Assembly (NCBI GenBank): GCA_905480565.1
Contig: CAJQQW010000401.1
Location: 1 to 6,543 of the forward strand
Length of the DNA: 6,543 bases
Direction: 5' to 3'
Origin: an uncultured Halioglobus sp.
GTDB taxonomy: Bacteria; Pseudomonadota; Gammaproteobacteria; Pseudomonadales; Halieaceae
The notes under the pieces are model-generated. The model did not search any database and had not been told where the DNA came from. It worked only from the letters and a program-made list of their open reading frames with translations. The translations under genes and the position numbers were made by a program. This document shows positions 1 through 5,226 of the stretch, piece after piece (the first letter of the stretch is position 1; the number at the start of each line of letters is the position of its first letter).

Positions 1-45
1 CTACGCATTACGAATGCGTTGCTCTACCAGCTGAGCTATGTCGGC
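1..45 (-). tRNA. tRNA-Thr (anticodon CGT), 5' part only
   Basis: Read on the minus strand, the sequence starting at 45 folds as the first part of a tRNA: acceptor strand GCCGACA, TA at positions 8-9, a D arm with GCTC/GAGC stem and loop AGCTGGTA, then an anticodon arm with stem ACGCA/TGCGT and loop TTCGTAA. The anticodon in the loop is CGT, which reads the threonine codon ACG. The variable region, T arm and the 3' acceptor strand lie outside the window, so acceptor pairing cannot be checked. A matching promoter lies just upstream (58-85). In E. coli the equivalent gene, thrW, is a known prophage integration site; nothing here shows whether this copy is used that way. Confidence 0.93.
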
Positions 46-57
46 GCAGCGGGCGCT

Positions 58-85
58 AGTGTAACTGAGGGCAGGTCAATTTCAA
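58..85 (-). promoter_or_regulatory. Probable sigma70 promoter of tRNA-Thr
   Basis: On the minus strand there is a -35 TTGAAA (80-85), a 16-bp spacer and a -10 TACACT (58-63). The predicted start near 51 would leave a leader of only about six bases before the tRNA. The bases after the -10 are very GC-rich (AGCGCCCGC), like the discriminators of stable-RNA promoters under stringent control. The box matches and position are seen in the sequence; activity and stringent control are inferred. The promoter lies directly after the stop of the DUF6285 gene, and I see no hairpin-plus-T-run terminator between them, so some read-through from that operon is possible. Confidence 0.6.
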
Positions 86-100
86 GCACCCTGTGGCGCG

Positions 101-490
101 CTAATCGACCATATTCATAAGGTCACCCCAGCGCTGCAGTGACTGCTGCAGGCCCGAATAGCGGGGGTTATCGATTGCCAGTACCAGCTGGGCCCGGTGC
201 CGCAAGTAGGATAACAAACGCTCGTCCAACGCGAGTGAACGCGCTTTGAGCCGCTGCGCGATAATGCGTGGCAACGGCTCAGCGCCGTTGTCTATCTGCA
301 GAGTCGCAGCCATCTCCCGGTCCAGCGCGACTACCGCATCTCCGAGGGCCAGTTCGCGCTTAACGATCCCCAGAGCATTGACAGCCACCCTGAGCTGGTA
401 AGCCTTAAATCCATCCAGCTCGCCGAGCACTTCGCTCTTGAGGAACGCACGCACAGCGGCCAGTAACTCCTCGGACTCTGTGCCACTCAT
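101..490 (-). CDS. DUF6285 domain protein, probable small partner of the adjacent phosphotransferase (LvaB-like)
   Basis: This is a 129-residue soluble, mostly helical protein with no signal peptide or membrane segment. The stretch GFKAYQLRVAVNALGIVKREL (about residues 27-47) is the conserved core I associate with DUF6285, a family typically encoded beside APH-type kinases and acyl-CoA dehydrogenases. Its ATG overlaps the stop codon of the upstream kinase gene in an ATGA arrangement (487-490), which implies translational coupling and roughly matched production. In Pseudomonas putida the small protein LvaB is needed by the kinase LvaA to phosphorylate 4-hydroxyvaleryl-CoA; the size and gene order here fit that role. 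That assignment is by analogy, since no catalytic residues can be named in this protein. It is the last gene before the tRNA. Confidence 0.82.
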   Translation of the reverse strand: MSGTESEELLAAVRAFLKSEVLGELDGFKAYQLRVAVNALGIVKRELALGDAVVALDREMAATLQIDNGAEPLPRIIAQRLKARSLALDERLLSYLRHRAQLVLAIDNPRYSGLQQSLQRWGDLMNMVD

Positions 491-1515
491 GGCAATTTGT
501 CTTCGAGCAGCAAAAGCAGGTCGATCTCCGCTTCTGACAGACGGCGTCCCACAGCCGCACGTTCCAGGCTGGCATCTTCTCCGCTACGGTATTTCTCGAG
601 CATAGTGAGGCAGACTGTTCCCCAGAAAAGGGCGGCGTACGCCTGCCAATAGAGTATTTCGTCCATGGCCGGTCGCTGCCCGGTTGCCGCCTCGTAGCCC
701 GCAAGAAGATCATCGTATTGGCCAAACCCACCCACAGGTGCATCCGCTCCGAAGCGCCAGACATTGGCGCAGAGATATCCCAGGTCACGCACCGGATCGC
801 CTAGGTGAGCGAGTTCCCAGTCCAGCACGGCTACCAGGCCGGCCTCGTCGACAAGCAGATTGCCGTTGCGAAAATCCCCGTGCACCAGCGCTTTGGACTG
901 ACCAGCCGGACGATTGTCGCGCAACCAGTCAAGGCCCAGTTGCAACACCGGTGAGCCATTGTCATGGGTATCCAATAAGGACTGGACATGCTCGAGCAAG
1001 ATCGGACCACTGTGGTCGGGCAGGCTGGCAGGCAACGTATCCAGCGGCACCCGGTGTATATGGCCTAATGCATGACCACACTGCCAGGCCAGCTTGTCCC
1101 GCGCTGCGGCGAAGCGTGCGTCGGAGAGCAATCGCTGGGGTAAAGCCTCGCCCCGTTCGCGGCTCATCACATAGCCCTCGCCCAACTCATCACTCGCTGT
1201 CAGCAGGTGCCGTACCGTGGGCACAGGCACACCAGTCGCGCCGGTCGCACTCAGTAAGGCCGCCTCATCGGCCATTCCAAGTTCGTTCAAGTCAGTATTG
1301 TTCCTGCCGCTACTGCCGGGCTGTCGACGCAGAATCAAGGGCTCTGTATCGCTACCACGCTCAAGATCGAACGCCCATGTTTCCATATTCGCACCACCGG
1401 AAAGACGGCGCAGAGCGCGCACCGCACCGCTGCACCCCGGGATGAGGGCAGCCAACAGGCGGTCCGCCATAACAGTGGGGTCGGATACGGGGCGAGATTC
1501 GTCCGTTGCTGACAT
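487..1515 (-). CDS. APH-fold phosphotransferase, LvaA/ACAD10-11 kinase-like
   Basis: From the ATG at 1515 this is a 342-residue cytoplasmic kinase of the aminoglycoside-phosphotransferase/choline-kinase fold. A glycine-rich nucleotide loop, SGGANMETW, is at about residues 39-47; the catalytic loop HGDFRNGN has H212, D214 and N219; and the metal-binding motif LDWELAHLGDP has D232 and E234. The family also includes the kinase domains of ACAD10/ACAD11 and P. putida LvaA, which phosphorylate hydroxyacyl-CoA substrates, so the likely substrate is a 4-hydroxyacyl-CoA rather than an antibiotic. The partner gene for a DUF6285 protein starts inside its stop codon. The frame extends 22 codons upstream to a TTG at 1581, but the GGTGG there abuts the TTG with no spacing; the ATG follows a weak AAGAG and the region before it does not look conserved. 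No acyl-CoA dehydrogenase gene is next to it in the window. Confidence 0.85.
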   Translation of the reverse strand: MSATDESRPVSDPTVMADRLLAALIPGCSGAVRALRRLSGGANMETWAFDLERGSDTEPLILRRQPGSSGRNNTDLNELGMADEAALLSATGATGVPVPTVRHLLTASDELGEGYVMSRERGEALPQRLLSDARFAAARDKLAWQCGHALGHIHRVPLDTLPASLPDHSGPILLEHVQSLLDTHDNGSPVLQLGLDWLRDNRPAGQSKALVHGDFRNGNLLVDEAGLVAVLDWELAHLGDPVRDLGYLCANVWRFGADAPVGGFGQYDDLLAGYEAATGQRPAMDEILYWQAYAALFWGTVCLTMLEKYRSGEDASLERAAVGRRLSEAEIDLLLLLEDKLP

Positions 1516-1607
1516 CACTCTTGCACCCAATGCCTGCGAAACGCTGCGGGCGACACCGACAGGGCGTAGTTTCCGAAACAACCACCTGTGAATATTGCTA
1601 CTCGCAC

Positions 1608-1784
1608 TTACAGGTAATACTTCAGCAGCGACAACACCAGGGACAGGCCTACCAGAGGAATCAGCCAGCGGCGCAACTGGTCCATGCGCTGCGAGTCAGC
1701 AGGCGCAGCAAAACGCTGCCCGAGGAACACCATCAAGGCAACCCCAGCAAAAATTAACAACAGCAATAACAGCAGATTTGGCAT
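1608..1784 (-). CDS. Small two-helix membrane protein, unknown function
   Basis: An open frame of 58 codons begins with ATG at 1784 and ends with TAA at 1608. It has a good ribosome binding site, AGGAG (1791-1795), six bases before the ATG. The product has a leucine-rich hydrophobic helix at residues 4-21, a hydrophilic loop (22-40) with arginines at 24, 33, 38 and 39, and a second hydrophobic helix at 41-57, ending KYYL. By the positive-inside rule the loop should face the cytoplasm, giving a hairpin with both ends outside. I do not recognise the family. The gene lies between can (110 bp upstream) and the kinase gene (92 bp downstream) on the same strand and could be the tail of the can operon. 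The ribosome site, full frame and clear two-helix design argue for a real gene. Confidence 0.75.
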   Translation of the reverse strand: MPNLLLLLLLIFAGVALMVFLGQRFAAPADSQRMDQLRRWLIPLVGLSLVLSLLKYYL

Positions 1785-1790
1785 TCGGCA

Positions 1791-1795
1791 CTCCT
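1791..1795 (-). promoter_or_regulatory. Ribosome binding site of the 58-residue membrane protein
   Basis: AGGAG on the minus strand, six bases before the ATG at 1784. It is among the strongest Shine-Dalgarno matches in the window and is the main reason for calling the short gene real. Confidence 0.7.
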
Positions 1796-1894
1796 GGCTG
1801 GACTACGCCCCCATATTGTTGTTCGAGCAAGCGATTCAGCTGGCCTGTTGCCCCCGATGACCTAATGGAGCTGGCGCCGGGGCACAGCCAAATA

Positions 1895-2521
1895 TTATTC
1901 GGGCAGGTCCCGGGATACCAGCATGGCGCCCTCTGCCGTGCAATTGAGATCCTTCAGCAGACCATCGGCGAGATTGTAAATGAGACCGTGGACAGCAAGG
2001 GACTGCCCCGCCTGCCACGCCTGTTGCACGATTTTTGTACGGCACACATTGCCCACCTGAGCGATCACATTGAGTTCACACAGACGCTGCAGCCTTGCGC
2101 TTTTATCGGCCACCGCTTCAAGCTCATCGTAATGTCGCTTCTGCACCTCCCTGATGTGGCACAGCCAATGATCGAGCTCTCCATTCCCGGTATTCTCATA
2201 GGCCGCTTGAACACCACCGCAGCCGTAGTGCCCTACGACCAGGACGTCACGTACCTTCAGCACATCAATGGCGTAACGCATGACGGTAAGGCAATTAAGA
2301 TCCGTATCTATCACCATGTTTGCCACGTTACGGTGCACAAAGAGTTCACCGGGGCCGAGTCCGACCACCTGGCTGGCCGGCACCCGGCTGTCGGCACAGC
2401 CGATCCAGAGGTAGCGAGGGCTTTGTCCGGTGGCAGATGATTCAAAGAAATCAGGATTATCGGCTTTGAGGCCGTCAGACCACTTCCGGTTGTTATCGAA
2501 CAAATGACTGAGCGTGCTCAC
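1895..2521 (-). CDS. can: Beta-class carbonic anhydrase, Can type
   Basis: A 208-residue cytoplasmic zinc enzyme that interconverts CO2 and bicarbonate, supplying bicarbonate to carboxylases. Zinc ligands C42, D44, H98 and C101 are visible in CADSR and HYGCGG, at the same residue numbers as in E. coli Can (about 220 residues). W39 and R64 are also present, with a tyrosine at 182; together these match the residues that form the non-catalytic bicarbonate pocket of type II enzymes such as that of Haemophilus influenzae, so allosteric inhibition by bicarbonate is likely. The start is a GTG at 2521, supported by AAGG seven bases upstream, which overlaps the stop codon of the upstream signalling gene. 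Only 9 bp separate the two genes, so they are almost certainly one transcript. No obvious terminator follows. Confidence 0.96.
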   Translation of the reverse strand: MSTLSHLFDNNRKWSDGLKADNPDFFESSATGQSPRYLWIGCADSRVPASQVVGLGPGELFVHRNVANMVIDTDLNCLTVMRYAIDVLKVRDVLVVGHYGCGGVQAAYENTGNGELDHWLCHIREVQKRHYDELEAVADKSARLQRLCELNVIAQVGNVCRTKIVQQAWQAGQSLAVHGLIYNLADGLLKDLNCTAEGAMLVSRDLPE

Positions 2522-2528
2522 TACCTTA

Positions 2529-2532
2529 CCTT
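2529..2532 (-). promoter_or_regulatory. Ribosome binding site supporting the GTG start of can
   Basis: AAGG on the minus strand, seven bases before the GTG at 2519-2521. It overlaps the TAA stop (2531-2533) of the upstream gene, so ribosomes ending there finish on the can initiation site. A second AAGG (2524-2527) is too close to the start to serve. Confidence 0.5.
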
Positions 2533-3673
2533 AAATGACCAGGGTGCTGAGACGCGACTGTGCCACACAATTACCGCCGCGCGCTACAGCATCTTGCAGC
2601 GCTTTATCGGCGACAGAGCCCATCTGTCTCCCCAGCTGCTCAAGGTCAACCGCGGGAAATTGCTGCGGCTCCCAGGTGACGAACCCAGTACTGATGCACA
2701 CCTGTAACACTGCACCACGGCCATCATCGATTGAAAACTGCTCAATATCCCCGCGTAGACGCTCGGCGATATCCCGCGAAACTGCCTCTCCCGTGCCGGG
2801 CAGCAGTATCGTGAACCGCCCATGCTCGAGACGCGCCAGGCAGTCTGTCAACCGCATGTTGGACAACAGGCGCTCCGCGATCTTCTTGATGACAAACTGG
2901 CCACGTCGCTCACCGTAACTCTGGTAAAGCTCGCTCAAATCATCTATCTCCAGCAGCAAAATTGTCACTGGGGAGTCACTGCGCCGCGCACGAGATATCT
3001 CTCGGGATAAGTCCCGTGAAAAGCCTCGGGAATTGCCAATGTGAGTCAGGGAATCCAACAAGGTAAGCCGCGAGCTCTGACGACGAGTTACCGCTCTATG
3101 CAGGCAGAGAGACACGAATGTCATCAGATGAGCCAGAAGCTCGTCCTCGGCCTCACCAAATGACAACGCACCCTCCTCGTAGCCAACATGCAGGCTCCCG
3201 ATAATCTCGCCCTCTTGCATCAGGGGCATCAGCAGCGCGCCATCAATACCGTGCTCCGATTTGAAGACCTCGAACATGCGAGAGTCGGTTGCGTCGATCT
3301 GGGCGATATCCGGCTCCAGCTCATACAACTCCTGCATGGGAAAGACATCATTGAGGAGTTGCAAGCTCTGACCGTAGCGCTCCGCTCCGTCCATGAGGGG
3401 GGCGAGCAAATCGTCCGGATCAAATAACCATAATTCCGACGCACGGAAAGCGAAGTGACGAGGCAGGCTGACCAAAAGCACCTCAAAAAAGGCCAGAAGA
3501 TCTTCTGCCTCCAGCAGCATGAGCTCGATCTGGCGGGTCTGGTTATACAGGTAGCGATTGACAACTTTCGTTTCATCCCGGCGACTCATACTGAGCTCGG
3601 ACCCGGATAACGCGGGCGGAGCCCCCTCTATCTCCTCGCCGACGCCGCTGCCGTAATTACTATCCTTGGTCAT
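2531..3673 (-). CDS. GAF-like plus degenerate GGDEF protein, possible c-di-GMP receptor
   Basis: A 380-residue soluble protein. Residues 1-35 look disordered; about 40-60 could form a helix or coiled coil; about 60-195 resemble a GAF-like (DUF484-like) sensor region, including GALLMPLMQEGEIIGSLHVG; and about 200-370 form a GGDEF-type domain (DSLTHIGNSRGF at 207-218, ADKALQDA near 355-362). The signature GGDEF is replaced by E283-H-G-R-F287, and the first metal aspartate position carries E242 in LEIDD, so cyclase activity is unlikely. However R274-L-T-D277 matches the RxxD inhibitory site at the correct distance before the signature, so c-di-GMP binding is plausible. The ATG at 3673 has GGGGA upstream at reasonable spacing. 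It is the first gene of an operon with can, driven by a promoter at 3738-3766. There is no membrane segment. The domain call is firm; the receptor role is inferred. Confidence 0.85.
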   Translation of the reverse strand: MTKDSNYGSGVGEEIEGAPPALSGSELSMSRRDETKVVNRYLYNQTRQIELMLLEAEDLLAFFEVLLVSLPRHFAFRASELWLFDPDDLLAPLMDGAERYGQSLQLLNDVFPMQELYELEPDIAQIDATDSRMFEVFKSEHGIDGALLMPLMQEGEIIGSLHVGYEEGALSFGEAEDELLAHLMTFVSLCLHRAVTRRQSSRLTLLDSLTHIGNSRGFSRDLSREISRARRSDSPVTILLLEIDDLSELYQSYGERRGQFVIKKIAERLLSNMRLTDCLARLEHGRFTILLPGTGEAVSRDIAERLRGDIEQFSIDDGRGAVLQVCISTGFVTWEPQQFPAVDLEQLGRQMGSVADKALQDAVARGGNCVAQSRLSTLVI

Positions 3674-3726
3674 ACGCGCTTCCCCGCCACAATCAGGGCC
3701 CTAATGCCGCCCGGCTAAACTCGTTA

Positions 3727-3756
3727 TTGGCTCTGGCAGTGTATGCGCCCTATACT
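3727..3756 (+). promoter_or_regulatory. Probable sigma70 promoter of the choline/thiamine-kinase-like gene
   Basis: On the plus strand, -35 TTGGCT (3727-3732), an 18-bp spacer and -10 TATACT (3751-3756). The expected start near 3763 would leave a leader of only about 22 bases before the ATG at 3785, with no clear Shine-Dalgarno sequence. The -10 of the opposite promoter falls within this spacer. Confidence 0.5.
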
Positions 3757-3766
3757 CGTGTTGCAA
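3738..3766 (-). promoter_or_regulatory. Probable sigma70 promoter of the GGDEF-can operon
   Basis: On the minus strand, -35 TTGCAA (3761-3766), a 17-bp spacer and -10 TACACT (3738-3743). The predicted start near 3731 gives a leader of roughly 57 bases before the ATG at 3673. It interleaves with the divergent promoter at 3727-3756. Box matches are seen; activity is inferred. Confidence 0.55.
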
Positions 3767-3784
3767 TCTTGACCGGCGCCGCCC

Positions 3785-4663
3785 ATGGCCTCAGCTCTGC
3801 CACATCCTATCAAGCATCGACTCCAACAGACTCTGGCCCAATGGCCGCAATGGCAATGTGCAAAACCACTCCAGCACCCCCCTGAATTCTTACAGGTGCT
3901 GTCGGGGGGAATCAGTAATTTCAGCGTACTGGTAGGCGCCGATCAGCGATTCGTCGTGCGCATTGATGGCGTGAATCCTGGACTCAACGGCCTCAACCGG
4001 CAGACTGAATGGCGCGTTCTGCATTCCGCGTATAGGGCGGGGATTGCTCCCTGTCCGTGTTACTTTAATCCGGATCTTGGCAGCTTGGTCTGCGACTATC
4101 TTGAGCCGGAACCGAGCGCGAATGAGACCGTGTCACAAGTGGCCGCGCTGCTCGCGGCCATACACCGTTTGCCAGCACGACATCATCGAATGGACCTTGG
4201 TGAGCGCATCACGCGCTATGAAAAACAACTGGCACTTCGCGGTCAAACCAACACTGCGCTCGACCACTGTCGCCAACCGATCAGAGCCTTGCTCAAGACC
4301 AGTGCACAGCGACAGGCAACGCCGGTCCTGTGCCACAACGACCTGCTGCGGGCCAACCGTATTGTGCACAGGGGCAGCCTCTGGGCCATTGACTGGGAGT
4401 ACTGCGCCATGGGTGATCCTCTTTATGATCTGGCCGTGGTTATCGAAGGAGACTCGCTTCCCCGACAGGATGCAAACCTGCTCGTGAAACACTACCTCGG
4501 CCGACAACCTGACCAAGGCGAAAGGGAAAGGCTGCACCACTACGGTTACCTGTACCGTTACCTTGAGATATTGTGGTACCTCGCTCAGCCCGAACCGCTG
4601 ATGGACACACATTTACTGGGCGGAAAAACTACAGCGCTACTGGAAGAACTGCAGCAGGGCTAG
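3785..4663 (+). CDS. Choline/ethanolamine/thiamine kinase-like phosphotransferase
   Basis: A 292-residue cytoplasmic small-molecule kinase with the APH/choline-kinase fold. The nucleotide loop LSGGISNFSVLV is at 39-50, with R59 (FVVRIDG) where the family often has a lysine or arginine. The catalytic loop CHNDLLRAN holds N185, D186 and N191, and AIDWEYCAMGDPLYDLA holds D203 and E205. The HNDL and DWEY patterns resemble LicA choline kinases and E. coli thiamine kinase (ThiK) more than the other kinase in this window. The substrate could be choline, ethanolamine, thiamine or another alcohol and cannot be fixed from sequence alone. The ATG at 3785 is used although no strong ribosome site precedes it; the leader from the likely promoter is short. 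The gene converges on yajQ, with shared stop bases and no room for a terminator between them. Confidence 0.85.
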   Translation: MASALPHPIKHRLQQTLAQWPQWQCAKPLQHPPEFLQVLSGGISNFSVLVGADQRFVVRIDGVNPGLNGLNRQTEWRVLHSAYRAGIAPCPCYFNPDLGSLVCDYLEPEPSANETVSQVAALLAAIHRLPARHHRMDLGERITRYEKQLALRGQTNTALDHCRQPIRALLKTSAQRQATPVLCHNDLLRANRIVHRGSLWAIDWEYCAMGDPLYDLAVVIEGDSLPRQDANLLVKHYLGRQPDQGERERLHHYGYLYRYLEILWYLAQPEPLMDTHLLGGKTTALLEELQQG

Positions 4664-5142
4664 TCACGAAAGTTGGTGAATTGCAGGGGTGACTCCAACT
4701 CCAGTTCACGCAGTACAGCCATGACCGCCTGCAGGTCATCGCGCTTTTTACCGATAACCCGAACTTGCTCGCCCTGTATCTGGGCCTGTACCTTTATTTT
4801 CAGATCCTTGATTTTCTTGACGATAGTCTTGCATTGACCGCTGTCGAGTCCATGGCGCAACAACACCGTTTCGCGCACCGTTTTGCCTGAGGCCTGTAAA
4901 TCGCTGCAATCCATGGCCTTGGGATCAATATCACATTTCACCAGTGCGCTGCGCAGCATATCTTCCATTTGTTGCACTTGGAAATCCGCTTCCGCAATAA
5001 TAATGACTTTGCGTTCTTCGCGCTCAAAGGAGGCCTCCACGCCTTTGAAGTCAAAACGGTTCGCGACAATTCTGCCCGCCTGATCTACCGCATTCGTCAG
5101 CGCGTGCATTTCAACTTCCGAAACAACATCGAAGGATGGCAT
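4660..5142 (-). CDS. yajQ: YajQ family nucleotide-binding protein (DUF520)
   Basis: A 160-residue cytoplasmic protein, close to the 163 residues of E. coli YajQ. Family hallmarks are present: MPSFDVVSE at the N terminus, NRFDFKG at 29-35, a lysine-rich KKIKDLKIKVQAQIQ segment near 109-123 and the C-terminal PLQFTNFRD. YajQ has two ferredoxin-like domains; family members bind nucleotides or RNA, and the proteins of Xanthomonas and Pseudomonas aeruginosa are reported to bind c-di-GMP and affect transcription. The ATG at 5142 is chosen because the family starts at MPSFD and GGAGA lies nine bases upstream. The frame extends 19 codons further to 5199, but that part is not family sequence. Its TAG stop shares bases with the stop of the convergent kinase gene. 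Confidence 0.95.
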   Translation of the reverse strand: MPSFDVVSEVEMHALTNAVDQAGRIVANRFDFKGVEASFEREERKVIIIAEADFQVQQMEDMLRSALVKCDIDPKAMDCSDLQASGKTVRETVLLRHGLDSGQCKTIVKKIKDLKIKVQAQIQGEQVRVIGKKRDDLQAVMAVLRELELESPLQFTNFRD

Positions 5143-5182
5143 AGTGTCAGGTCTCCGGCTCAAAGTGTTATACAGTAAGCAC

Positions 5183-5210
5183 ATGGTAACGGCCCACACT
5201 CACTTTTCAA
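5183..5210 (-). promoter_or_regulatory. Possible promoter of yajQ
   Basis: On the minus strand, -35 TTGAAA (5205-5210), a 16-bp spacer and a weaker -10 TACCAT (5183-5188). The predicted start near 5176 would give a leader of about 33 bases. The -35 is a good match and the -10 is mediocre. I could not find a convincing plus-strand promoter for panE in the same 84-bp gap. Confidence 0.35.
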
Positions 5211-5226
5211 TCCCGGGGTACAGCGT

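Noticed and set aside
684..1445. A 253-codon open frame on the plus strand inside the kinase gene
   Set aside because: It is antisense to the LvaA-like kinase; the product is rich in R, P, H and S with no recognisable motif, typical of a GC-rich shadow frame.
487..1515. Aminoglycoside resistance gene
   Set aside because: The fold and motifs are shared with aminoglycoside phosphotransferases, but the DUF6285 partner and the HGDFRNGN/DWELAHLGDP pattern fit the LvaA/ACAD10-11 group better.
1516..1581. N-terminal extension of the kinase to a TTG at 1581
   Set aside because: The GGTGG before this TTG has no spacing to it, and the added 22 residues do not look like family sequence; the ATG at 1515 gives a more typical length.
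1801..1894. Rho-independent terminator or extra gene between can and the small membrane protein
   Set aside because: Short inverted matches such as TGGC/GCCA with GGCGCC exist, but no stable stem followed by a T run, and no open frame with a ribosome site was found.
1595..2440. A 281-codon open frame on the plus strand across the can region
   Set aside because: It lies opposite can, whose zinc ligands and family length are unmistakable, and opposite the small membrane protein. Its translation shows no domain and looks like the complement of coding sequence.
2531..3673. Active diguanylate cyclase
   Set aside because: The signature is EHGRF instead of GGDEF/GGEEF and the first metal-binding aspartate position is changed, so catalysis is unlikely.
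5143..5199. N-terminal extension of YajQ to 5199
   Set aside because: The family begins with MPSFD, which starts at 5142 with a good ribosome site; the extension also runs into the likely promoter region.
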